The notes beneath the pieces were generated by a model that worked only from the letters and a program-made list of their open reading frames with translations, was not told the DNA's origin and made no database searches. From Thermoplasmata archaeon (GTDB taxonomy: Archaea; Thermoplasmatota; Thermoplasmata; UBA184): DNA of 13,909 nt. The DNA is taken from positions 1-13,909 of the forward strand of contig JASHUP010000032.1 in NCBI GenBank assembly GCA_030039915.1, given 5' to 3'. Shown piece after piece: positions 6,843 to 13,021 of the stretch; position 1 is the first letter of the stretch; the number at the start of each line of letters is the position of its first letter. Made by a program: the position numbers and the translations under genes.

Positions 6843-7711
6843 GCGGCACCTCGTGGTCCGAGTTCGGGCCGCCACCCGTACACGCGCTCCACCGACTCCA
6901 CGAACGGACCCCAGAGCAGGTCGCTCTTGAGGTTGGGGTCCTCAGCGATCGCCGTCGCTCGGCGAGGAACGGTGGCGAGGTCGAGGACCGCGCCGGGGCG
7001 ACTCGGGTCGTCAAGATAATCGGTCTCGAAGAACCAGGGGCCCGGATCACGTACGACGTCTCGGACCAGATCCCTCCGGGCGAGGTAGGAAGGGACCACT
7101 CCGCCCCCGCTCCCCGGCGCCAGCCGGCTTCTCGCGTAGTGCTTCACCACGCGTTCCGGGGCGAGGCCGGCCCGACGTGCGCTTTCGGCGAGCTCGAGGA
7201 ATCCCTCGGCCGTCAGGTCCGCGGAGTGGACCACCACCGGGCACGCGCAATCGCGCGCGACTTCGAGCGCGTGGCGCAGCACGGTCTCCGAGGCACGGGC
7301 GACTTCCTCTGAGACCGGAAAGTGGGGACGCCCGATCTCCCCGAGGGCGACGGCCTTTTTCTCTCGAACCCACCGACCGGCGAGGTCGATCGCCGCACAA
7401 TGCAGTTCCACGGCCGCGGAGGACCCCAGCTCCGCGCACGCGGTCACGAGGTCCACGGGATAGGGAGCCAGCACGGGGTACGCCCGGGCACCCGCTTCCT
7501 CGAGAACTTTTCCGGCAAGGGCGGCCGTCACCTCGAACTGGCGCGCATAGCTCTCGAGCGAGAGCGGTACGGCCTGGTCGTAGTTCTGGGTCGCCAGAAA
7601 GAGATGCGTTCCTCCTGCCGCGCGAAAGCGCTGGGCCGCCCGCACCCCGTCCCCCGATGGCGAGAGATGGCAATGATGGTCGACCACCGGCAGGCCCCGG
7701 GGGAGCGGCAT
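6839..7711 (-). CDS. Archaeal TatD-related metal-dependent hydrolase (COG1831-like)
   Basis: A 290-residue TIM-barrel hydrolase of the amidohydrolase superfamily. The metal-ligand pattern is complete: DHHCH at 11-15 on the first strand, Glu125 in LGEIGRPH, His162 in VVVHSAD, His191 in VVKHYA and Asp231 in FETDYLDDP. This resembles TatD nucleases, but the archaeal group is a separate branch annotated only as a predicted metal-dependent hydrolase. The substrate is unknown; a DNA or RNA phosphoester would suit its neighbours, but that is inference. The ATG at 7711 lies 20 bases after the tbp stop, and its stop overlaps the tmk start by four bases, so it is an internal gene of the tbp operon. Confidence 0.87.
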   Translation of the reverse strand: MPLPRGLPVVDHHCHLSPSGDGVRAAQRFRAAGGTHLFLATQNYDQAVPLSLESYARQFEVTAALAGKVLEEAGARAYPVLAPYPVDLVTACAELGSSAAVELHCAAIDLAGRWVREKKAVALGEIGRPHFPVSEEVARASETVLRHALEVARDCACPVVVHSADLTAEGFLELAESARRAGLAPERVVKHYARSRLAPGSGGGVVPSYLARRDLVRDVVRDPGPWFFETDYLDDPSRPGAVLDLATVPRRATAIAEDPNLKSDLLWGPFVESVERVYGWRPELGPRGAA

Positions 7712-7731
7712 CCCGGCGCCCCGCGCGTCGT

Positions 7732-8280
7732 TCAGCGAAGGAGACCCGCTCCCTGGAGCTCCTTCGTGATCTTCTTGACGGCGACCTCAACGTCGGAGGG
7801 CTTGCGAGCTCCCGTGCAGACGAGCTTGCCGCTGCCGAACAGGAGGACCACGACTCGGGGCTCGTCGATGCGGCAGACGAGGCCGGGGAACTGCTCCGGC
7901 TCGTACTCCACCCGGTCCAGCCCGAGCGTCACCGCGATGGCGTTCAGGTTGATCTCGCTCTCGAGGTCTGAGCTCGCGACGATGTTCTGGACCTCGATCC
8001 TTGGGTGCATGTTGATCTTCTGGCCGCCTTTCTTGATTTGCTGGGCGACCGTCTGGATCGACTCCTCCACCTCATGCATGCTCTTCGCTCCGGTGCAGAC
8101 GACCTTCCCCGAGCGAAAGAGAAGGATGGCGGTCTTCGGTTGCTTCAGTCGGTAGATGAGGCCGGGGAACTGCTCCGGCTCATACTCCGCGCCGTCGAGG
8201 CCCAGCGCGATCGACTGCAGGTCGAGCTCGTCTCCGAGGGAGGTCGAGGCGACGACGTTCTCGATGCGAATCTTGACCAA
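7732..8280 (-). CDS. tbp: TATA-binding protein (TBP)
   Basis: A 182-residue general transcription factor that binds box A and, with TFB, recruits RNA polymerase. It consists of two direct repeats, about 1-90 and 94-182. Each has the motif YEPEQFPGL, the intercalating Phe pair (Phe38/Phe55 and Phe131/Phe148, offset by exactly 93 residues), and an SGK(V/L)VCTGA strand. There is no acidic C-terminal tail. The start must be TTG at 8280: an in-frame stop lies just upstream and no ATG or GTG is available between it and VKIRIENVVAS. The proximal box A (8302-8309) is centred about 25.5 bases before this TTG, so the message may be leaderless. It is the first gene of a block continuing with the TatD-like hydrolase, tmk, orc1/cdc6, lipA and a membrane protein. 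Confidence 0.96.
   Translation of the reverse strand: MVKIRIENVVASTSLGDELDLQSIALGLDGAEYEPEQFPGLIYRLKQPKTAILLFRSGKVVCTGAKSMHEVEESIQTVAQQIKKGGQKINMHPRIEVQNIVASSDLESEINLNAIAVTLGLDRVEYEPEQFPGLVCRIDEPRVVVLLFGSGKLVCTGARKPSDVEVAVKKITKELQGAGLLR
7879..8181. repeat. 24-base perfect direct repeat within tbp (7879-7902 and 8158-8181)
   Basis: The same 24 bases, encoding EPEQFPGL, occur in both TBP repeats exactly 279 bases (93 codons) apart, with more identity after a single mismatch. The cause is the internal duplication of TBP. The surrounding halves have diverged much more, so recent gene conversion is possible, but strong protein constraint is also enough. Confidence 0.6.
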
Positions 8281-8301
8281 AGGAATCCCCGCGGCCGTGA
8301 G

Positions 8302-8321
8302 TATTTAAACCACTATATAAA
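8302..8321 (-). promoter_or_regulatory. Tandem box A promoter of the tbp operon
   Basis: On the minus strand two perfect consensus box A elements (TTTAWATA) lie in tandem: TTTATATA at 8321-8314 and TTTAAATA at 8309-8302, centres 12 bases apart. The proximal box predicts transcription start at the TTG codon (8280). The distal one predicts a start near 8291, with a leader of about 11 bases. A purine-rich GTTCGAAAG upstream of the distal box could contribute TFB contacts. Confidence 0.8.
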
Positions 8322-8392
8322 GAAATGGGCTTTCGAACCTCCCGATTCGAGAGGAGTCGCCTCCCGGGGGCCGCCCGGCCGGGGTGGGACTC
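8318..8392 (-). terminator. Possible transcription end of the Nudix operon: imperfect hairpin plus T-rich stretch
   Basis: Ten bases after the Nudix stop, bases 8354-8368 and 8379-8392 can form an imperfect GC-rich stem of about 12 pairs (GAGTC/GACTC outermost). Some 30 bases further, the minus strand reads ATTTCTTT, which overlaps the distal tbp box A. Archaeal termination depends mainly on T-tracts, so the hairpin may be incidental. Confidence 0.25.
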
Positions 8393-8402
8393 ATTCTCCG
8401 TT

Positions 8403-9047
8403 CTAGGCGCCGTCGCGTACTCGAGGGACGAAGACCGGGCCGATGAGCTCGTCGTCGTTCGGGATTCCGAAGAAATCGCAGAGCAGCCGCCGGGTGAACC
8501 CCCAGAGCACGTGTCCCTCGAAGACCGTGGCCCGCACCTCCGCCGTCCCGTGGCTCGTCTCCCGGTCGATCGGTCGCGAGGTGCGGAGAGCGGACCGAGG
8601 CATCCAGAAGACGTGGGCCACCTCGGACGAGCTCCGCGCCGTCGGAAGCTTCGCGTTCGGCCCTAGCGCGGTCGCGAAGACGGCCACCTTGAGACCGAAG
8701 CGAAGAGCGAGTTGGGTGCTTACGTACCGAAGGTCTCCCGCGAGGTCGGAACGGTCGAGCCCGACCTCCTCTTCGAGCTCCCGGGCCGCGGTCTCGGCGA
8801 GGGATCCATCCCCCTCGGCGACGTGACCGCCCGGAAAGGCGACCTGACCCGATGCGGGGTCCTCCTCTCGTTCCGTCCTCTCGATCAGGAGGGTCTCCAC
8901 CTCGACTCGGCCTTGTCGAAGGATGATCACGACCGCCGCGCCGGCGGTCGACACGGGGGGAGCCAGCACCGGGAATCGTGCGAGGAGATCCTCCAGGCGG
9001 GCCGGAGCGTTACCGGGGGGCGGAACGTGCGGGTCCGTGGGGATCAT
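8403..9047 (-). CDS. Nudix hydrolase, CoA-pyrophosphatase-like
   Basis: A 214-residue Nudix protein. The segment ASGQVAFPGGHVAEGD (65-80) resembles the motif upstream of and into the Nudix box in CoA pyrophosphatases (NudL/PCD1 type). RELEEEVGL (89-97) supplies the metal-binding Glu residues. As in that subgroup, an Asp (Asp80) stands where the first box Glu would be. By family, it would cleave CoA or acyl-CoA to phosphopantetheine and 3',5'-ADP; other nucleotide diphosphates are possible. The ATG at 9047 overlaps the stop of the coiled-coil gene as ATGA. It is the last gene of the hydrolase/coiled-coil/Nudix operon. Specificity is a family inference and has not been shown. Confidence 0.88.
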   Translation of the reverse strand: MIPTDPHVPPPGNAPARLEDLLARFPVLAPPVSTAGAAVVIILRQGRVEVETLLIERTEREEDPASGQVAFPGGHVAEGDGSLAETAARELEEEVGLDRSDLAGDLRYVSTQLALRFGLKVAVFATALGPNAKLPTARSSSEVAHVFWMPRSALRTSRPIDRETSHGTAEVRATVFEGHVLWGFTRRLLCDFFGIPNDDELIGPVFVPRVRDGA

Positions 9048-9268
9048 GTCTGCCAGTCGTACGTGACTTTCTTCTGCACGGTCGACTGGTCCTGGGGATG
9101 TAGCTCTCCCGCGCCCAGCATCCGTTCGAGCGCAATAACGCGGAGGTGAAGGTCCCGGAGCTCCCGCTCGATCTGAGCGAGGCGGGCCACGACGTCAGGA
9201 GGGACGGAGGCGGCCATCGGCTCCGAATCCGGTCCGGAGGACATAAGCTCTCGCGCGCGCCGACTCAT
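9044..9268 (-). CDS. Small coiled-coil protein, unknown function
   Basis: A 74-residue protein I cannot assign. Residues about 26-51 form a regular coiled coil, with hydrophobic positions Val26, Leu30, Ile33, Leu37, Leu40, Val44, Leu47 and Leu51 spaced 4-3-4-3-4-3-4, which suggests an oligomerisation helix. The tail is polar (HPQDQSTVQKKVTYDWQT). Both ends overlap their neighbours as ATGA: its ATG (9268-9266) with the hydrolase stop, and its TGA (9046-9044) with the Nudix ATG. This double overlap supports it as a real, translationally coupled gene and fixes the start at 9268 over internal Met9 and Met18. It could be a scaffold or regulator of one neighbour; that is inference. Confidence 0.75.
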   Translation of the reverse strand: MSRRARELMSSGPDSEPMAASVPPDVVARLAQIERELRDLHLRVIALERMLGAGELHPQDQSTVQKKVTYDWQT

Positions 9269-10089
9269 TCCACCGAGGCCGGAGGGGCACTGGCCGTCTC
9301 CGCCGCGTGGACGAACGATGCAATGGCTTCGAGCAACTCCTTCGGCCGTTCGACCGGTACAATGTGCCCGGTCTGGGCCAGGATCCGAATCTGTGCCCCC
9401 GGGATCGACTGTCGCAGGATCCGACCGTGGGACGCGTCGATGACCTGGTCATCCATCGCTTGGACGATGAGGGTCGGTCGAGCCACCGAGGCGATCCGAC
9501 CGCGTTCGTCGAATGTCGCCATCGATTTCGCCCACCGAACGGCGGGAGTGAAGTCCTGCTGCTTGACCTGCTCGCGGAGTGCGTCCGCAAAGTCAAGATT
9601 CGCCTCGATCCAGTCCGGGTAGTAAAGGTCCTTCAGAAGTCGTAGCGCGAAACGGTCTGGGCCCTCCTTGGCGTACGTCTCCGACCACCGATCCGCGATC
9701 GCGCGAGTGTGCGCGTCGGTGTACGCCGCACCGCTGATCATCGTCAAACTGCGGACTCGCTCCGGGCGATCGAGCGTGGCGCGCAGGGCAAGGAGGGCCC
9801 CGCTGCTGAGACCGACCCAGTGCGCCGAGGAAACCCCCTGCTCGTCGAGGAGCCGCACGGCATCGCCCAGCATCTCGGCAAACGAGAACGTCGAATTGGG
9901 TGGAGCGTCCGACCGGCCGTGGCCGCGAAGGTCGGGAGCCAGGACGAGGAACTCCTTCGCGAGTCCGGGGATGACGTCGTTCCAGACGGTATGGTTACCC
10001 CCGATGCCGTGGAGCAGGAGAACTGCGGGACCGCTGCCCTCGACGCGACAACGCAGTCCCGTCGGAGGCGTCGCGGCTTCTTCGGGCAT
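9265..10089 (-). CDS. Alpha/beta-fold hydrolase
   Basis: A 274-residue serine hydrolase of the alpha/beta superfamily. The oxyanion-hole segment LLLHGIGGN (24-32), nucleophile elbow GLSSG with Ser95, acid Asp214 (AMDDQVID) and His242 (TGHIVPVERP) form a complete triad in the right order. APDLRGHGRSD (51-61) is typical of the family's second strand-turn. There is no signal peptide, so it is cytoplasmic. The substrate cannot be read from sequence; esters or thioesters are plausible given the CoA-type Nudix gene downstream. The ATG at 10089 has a box A (10111-10118) centred 25.5 bases upstream, giving a leaderless message, and its stop overlaps the next gene by ATGA. It is divergent from the ThiI-like gene. 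Confidence 0.9.
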   Translation of the reverse strand: MPEEAATPPTGLRCRVEGSGPAVLLLHGIGGNHTVWNDVIPGLAKEFLVLAPDLRGHGRSDAPPNSTFSFAEMLGDAVRLLDEQGVSSAHWVGLSSGALLALRATLDRPERVRSLTMISGAAYTDAHTRAIADRWSETYAKEGPDRFALRLLKDLYYPDWIEANLDFADALREQVKQQDFTPAVRWAKSMATFDERGRIASVARPTLIVQAMDDQVIDASHGRILRQSIPGAQIRILAQTGHIVPVERPKELLEAIASFVHAAETASAPPASVE

Positions 10090-10110
10090 CCCCGAAAGGA
10101 CCCGGGAGCG

Positions 10111-10118
10111 CTATTTAC
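10111..10118 (-). promoter_or_regulatory. Box A of the hydrolase/coiled-coil/Nudix operon
   Basis: GTAAATAG on the minus strand, centred about 25.5 bases before the ATG at 10089. That predicts transcription starting at the start codon. Confidence 0.65.
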
Positions 10119-10152
10119 CGCTCGCGGGCGAAGGACCTGCTCGCCGGCAGCC

Positions 10153-10160
10153 CTAAATAA
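10153..10160 (+). promoter_or_regulatory. Box A of the ThiI-like gene
   Basis: CTAAATAA, centred about 26.5 bases before the ATG at 10183. It lies back to back with the hydrolase box A, 42 bases away centre to centre, and supports a leaderless start at 10183. Confidence 0.65.
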
Positions 10161-10182
10161 GGCAAGCTCGTGGAACGAGGTG

Positions 10183-10809
10183 ATGGCGCGAGGCGTGATG
10201 CTGATGAGCGGAGGGATCGACTCTCCCGTCGCTCTCCACTATCTCCTCCGACAGGGCCACGAGATGTACGCCGTCCACATGGACAATCGGCCGTTCACCG
10301 ACGACTCCCCGCTTGCGAAGGTGGTCGACCACCTTTCGGTGCTGCGAGCGCGTTTCGACCAGCCGATTCCGATGTACGTGCTCCCGCACGGTCCGACCCA
10401 GGTCACGTTGATGCGGGCGACGGACCGCCACGTCGGTTGCGTCATGTGCCGCCGATTCATGTGGCGCTCGGCGGAGAAAATCGCCGTGCGGGAAGGAGCG
10501 ACGTTCCTCGCGACCGGAGAGGCGCTCGGCCAGGTCGCATCCCAGACCCTGTCGAACATGCGTACCGCCACGGCGGCCGTCGGGCTCCCGGTCGTCCGGC
10601 CCCTCATCGGGTTCGACAAGCAGGAGATCGAGGCGGTGGCCAAGTCGATCGGCACGTACGAGATCTCGACGAGACCGGGAGTCTGCTGTCAGGCGGTCCC
10701 GGATCGCCCGGCCACCCGGTCAAATCTCGTCCAGATCCTCCAAGAAGAGCAGCGGATCGACGTCGACGAGATGATCGACGATTGCGTCCGCAAGGCCGTC
10801 ATCCTGTAG
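10183..10809 (+). CDS. Stand-alone ThiI-type PP-loop sulfurtransferase (tRNA 4-thiouridine synthase-like)
   Basis: A 208-residue protein matching only the catalytic domain of ThiI. The PP-loop MSGGIDSPVA (8-17) binds ATP for adenylation. RRFMWRSAEKIA and ATGEALGQVASQTL (110-122) are strong ThiI signatures, and RPLIGFDKQEIEAVAKSIGT follows. It lacks the N-terminal ferredoxin-like and THUMP tRNA-binding domains and the bacterial rhodanese domain. It has Cys86-x2-Cys89 (CVMC) and Cys168-Cys169 (CC). In methanogen ThiI, as I recall, a CxxC pair plus one further Cys hold a 3Fe-4S cluster needed for tRNA thiolation, so the same may hold here. The ATG at 10183 is placed by the box A spacing; the open frame upstream is antisense to the hydrolase. 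Role in tRNA U8 thiolation or thiazole synthesis is inferred from family. Confidence 0.85.
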   Translation: MARGVMLMSGGIDSPVALHYLLRQGHEMYAVHMDNRPFTDDSPLAKVVDHLSVLRARFDQPIPMYVLPHGPTQVTLMRATDRHVGCVMCRRFMWRSAEKIAVREGATFLATGEALGQVASQTLSNMRTATAAVGLPVVRPLIGFDKQEIEAVAKSIGTYEISTRPGVCCQAVPDRPATRSNLVQILQEEQRIDVDEMIDDCVRKAVIL

Positions 10810-10858
10810 CGCGACGCACGGCTCCCGGTCGATTGTCGTTCCGGCGGGGCTAGCGCTT

Positions 10859-10866
10859 GATATATC
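10859..10866 (+). promoter_or_regulatory. Box A of the zinc-ribbon membrane protein gene
   Basis: GATATATC, centred about 26.5 bases before the ATG at 10889. It favours that start over the GTG at 10877 and the ATG at 10898. Confidence 0.6.
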
Positions 10867-10888
10867 CGTCCCCGAAGTGGGGAGGAAG

Positions 10889-11452
10889 ATGAATCCGATG
10901 AACTCCGCCCCGCCCTATCCGAGGACCGCGTACCTGCTGTCCCTCATAGGGGGGATTTTGATCGTTCTGTACGCGCTTCTTGAAGTCGCGGAGGCGATCG
11001 CCTTTCGCTCTGAGATCGAGAGCCTTCTTCCCGGGGCGGCCCGACTGCTGGTCGGGCTCGGGAGCATCGGCGTGATCTCCGGGGTGATCGTCGTCATCGG
11101 TGCGATCCAGCTCAAGGGAAATCCCTCGTCCGCGAAGACTTGGGGGATCCTCATCCTCGTGTTCTCGCTGGTCAGCTTCGTCGGCGGCGGGGGCCTCTTC
11201 GTTGGCTTGCTGCTCGGGTTGATCGGCGGGATCATGGCGCTCACGTGGACCCCTCCCGCAGCCGTGGGACCGATGTACGGGGCACCCGGGTATGGCGGCC
11301 CGGCCACATCGCCGGTGGGCTCTCCCCCGTGGGGGTCCCCTGCTCCTCCCCCCTCCTCCTCAACCGGCGTCCAGCGGTTCTGCTCTTCCTGTGGGTCCCC
11401 CAACGCTCCGACCGCCAAGTTCTGTGCGAAGTGTGGCGCGCCGTTGCAGTAA
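10889..11452 (+). CDS. Four-helix membrane protein with C-terminal zinc ribbon
   Basis: A 187-residue protein. Four hydrophobic stretches at about 13-33, 53-75, 84-98 and 100-120 suggest four membrane spans. They are followed by a flexible Pro/Gly/Ser linker (about 121-160) and a C-terminal zinc ribbon with Cys165, Cys168, Cys179 and Cys182 (FCSSCG...FCAKCG). Proteins of this layout are common in archaea and are annotated only as zinc-ribbon domain proteins; I know of no function. The soluble ribbon is probably cytoplasmic and may bind a partner. The start at 10889 is chosen from box A spacing. A GGAGG only three bases before it is too close to act well and would suit the ATG at 10898 poorly as well. 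Confidence 0.82.
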   Translation: MNPMNSAPPYPRTAYLLSLIGGILIVLYALLEVAEAIAFRSEIESLLPGAARLLVGLGSIGVISGVIVVIGAIQLKGNPSSAKTWGILILVFSLVSFVGGGGLFVGLLLGLIGGIMALTWTPPAAVGPMYGAPGYGGPATSPVGSPPWGSPAPPPSSSTGVQRFCSSCGSPNAPTAKFCAKCGAPLQ

Positions 11453-11520
11453 CCGACTCTCCCGCACCCGGCAGGTCGTGAGAGACGCTATCTGCGGGTG
11501 GGCGGGTCCCGGCCGTCGTC

Positions 11521-11823
11521 ATGTACCGTCGGTTGCGCCTCTGCTCGAACAACGGCGGCTACGAGGCGATTCCGGAGCCGCCGCATCCGCTCGACTTGAG
11601 AATCGTCCGGACCGTCCTTGAGAAGGAAGGAGTACCGGTGGTCGACGCTCGGGTCATGCTCATCGTCACGCTCGATTCCGAAGTGACGATCAGCCGTGCG
11701 GGCCGCTTGCTGTTCAAGACGCGAGACCCTCGGCTCGCCGAGCACGCCTTCGAGAAGTTGCGAGGACTCCTGGGCCTCCCGGCCATGGAGCCGGCCGCCG
11801 CCAGCGGCCCTCGAGCCGGTTAG
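11521..11823 (+). CDS. Hypothetical 100-residue protein
   Basis: I do not recognise this protein. The middle part (about 24-87) looks genuine: a helix (LDLRIVRTVLEKEGV), two strands (ARVMLIVTLD and EVTISRAGRLLFKT), then a helix (RLAEHAFEKLRGLLGL), with third codon positions mostly G or C as in the neighbours. The C-terminal tail is low-complexity Ala/Pro/Gly. The order helix-strand-strand-helix fits a small compact alpha/beta domain with no Cys cluster or catalytic motif. It lies 68 bases after the zinc-ribbon gene and 39 bases before the thiolase start. There is no clear box A or Shine-Dalgarno motif; a weak GCTATC sits near 11488. The start is uncertain. Confidence 0.55.
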   Translation: MYRRLRLCSNNGGYEAIPEPPHPLDLRIVRTVLEKEGVPVVDARVMLIVTLDSEVTISRAGRLLFKTRDPRLAEHAFEKLRGLLGLPAMEPAAASGPRAG

Positions 11824-11862
11824 GTTAAGCCGTTGCCTCGTCTAGTATCATTCGCAGAGTCC

Positions 11863-13017
11863 ATGCGCGAGACGTGGGTCATTGGAGCGGCGTCCAACCG
11901 CTTCGGAAAGATGAAGGAAAGCTCTCGAGAAGCGGCGACCCGGGTGGCGATGGAGGCGATCCAAATGTCCGGCCTCGAGCCGAAGGACATCGACTACACG
12001 TTCGTCTCGAACTGCTTTGGTATCTCCGAGCGTCAGGCGCACGTCGGCCCCCTGATCAACAACGGGCTCGGCATCCCGGACGTCCCCTCGGTGACGCTCG
12101 AATCGGCCTGCTCCTCCTCGAGCGCGGGGCTCCACGAGGCGTTCGTGCATGTGGCGGGAGGCTTCGCGGACGCGGCCCTCGTGGTCGGGGTCGAGAAGCT
12201 CTCGCACCTCGACACCCTCGCGGCGACCAGCTACTTCTCGATCGCGGCGGACTTTCCCTTCGAGACGAAGAACGGGGCCACGTTCCCCGGTCTCTACGCG
12301 ACCCTCGCGAGCGCGTATCGAAGTGCCTTCCCGACTCGCCCCGAGATGTTCGGCGCGGTCGCGATCAAGAACCACGCGAACGCCGCGAAGAACCCGCACG
12401 CGCACTTCCAGAAGGAGCTCTCGATGGAAACCTACCTTGCGTCGCCCATGATCGCGACCCCGCTCCGCCTGTACGATTGCTGTCCGTTCTCCGATGGCGC
12501 GGCCGCCGTCGTGGTGGCCGCGAAGGAGGTCGTGAAGACCCCGGTGACCGAGCCGGCGGTCATCCGGGCCTCCGCGCGAGCCGGTTCGGTCACCGACATG
12601 CAGGACCGCCCGGACCTTCTGGGCCTGCCGGCCACTCGGTCGGCGGCCGCGAAGGCGTTCCGTCAGGCCGGGGTCGGACCCAAGGACATTGACTTCCTCG
12701 AGGTCCACGACTGCTTCACCATCGCCGAAGTACTGGCACTCGAAGACCTTGGATTCTTTCCGAAGGGAGAGGGGGGGCAGGCCGAACTGGATGGCCTCAC
12801 CGCCCGCGACGGGAAATTGCCGGTGAATTCCTCGGGAGGGCTCAAGGCGAAGGGCCACCCCGTGAGCGCCACCGGTGCCAGTCAGGTCGTCGAGATCTTC
12901 GAACAGATGAACGGACTCGCCAAGGGCCGGGAGGTGGCTCGATCCGAGACCGCTCTGGCCCATAATGTGGGAGCCACGGGCGGTTCGTGCTCGGTCCACA
13001 TCTTCTCCCGAAGGTAG
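11863..13017 (+). CDS. Thiolase-family acetyl-CoA acyltransferase (archaeal type)
   Basis: A 384-residue thiolase, which condenses or cleaves acyl-CoA thioesters. The nucleophile is Cys83 in ESACSSSSAGLHEAF. The second motif is His282-Asp283-Cys284 (EVHDCFTIAE), the active-site His is His332 in GGLKAKGHPVSATG, and GGSC with Cys376 is near the end. This is the archaeal thiolase branch that partners with DUF35 proteins, both in the mevalonate route and in fatty-acyl metabolism. ATG 11863 gives the usual start (MRETWVIGAASNRFGK); the in-frame TTG at 11833 adds ten residues not expected for the family. A weak box A-like GGTTAAGC at 11823-11830 would give a leader of about ten bases. DUF35 follows after four bases and a ligase after that, which points to acyl-CoA turnover more than to mevalonate synthesis. 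Confidence 0.92.
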   Translation: MRETWVIGAASNRFGKMKESSREAATRVAMEAIQMSGLEPKDIDYTFVSNCFGISERQAHVGPLINNGLGIPDVPSVTLESACSSSSAGLHEAFVHVAGGFADAALVVGVEKLSHLDTLAATSYFSIAADFPFETKNGATFPGLYATLASAYRSAFPTRPEMFGAVAIKNHANAAKNPHAHFQKELSMETYLASPMIATPLRLYDCCPFSDGAAAVVVAAKEVVKTPVTEPAVIRASARAGSVTDMQDRPDLLGLPATRSAAAKAFRQAGVGPKDIDFLEVHDCFTIAEVLALEDLGFFPKGEGGQAELDGLTARDGKLPVNSSGGLKAKGHPVSATGASQVVEIFEQMNGLAKGREVARSETALAHNVGATGGSCSVHIFSRR

Positions 13018-13021
13018 GATC

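Noticed and set aside
6843..6875. ATG start at 6875 for tmk
   Set aside because: GTG at 6842 overlaps the upstream stop as GTGA and has GAGGTG before it; the extra 11 residues are Arg/Thr-rich and not part of the kinase fold.
8320..8402. tRNA gene suggested by GGTTCGAA and GATTCGAG in the tbp/Nudix gap
   Set aside because: No five-pair T stem fits either loop, and there is no matching acceptor, D or anticodon arm at the right spacing.
9709..10182. N-terminal extension of the ThiI-like protein that might hold the missing THUMP domain
   Set aside because: The translated extension does not resemble THUMP, lies antisense to the hydrolase gene and would span both divergent promoters.
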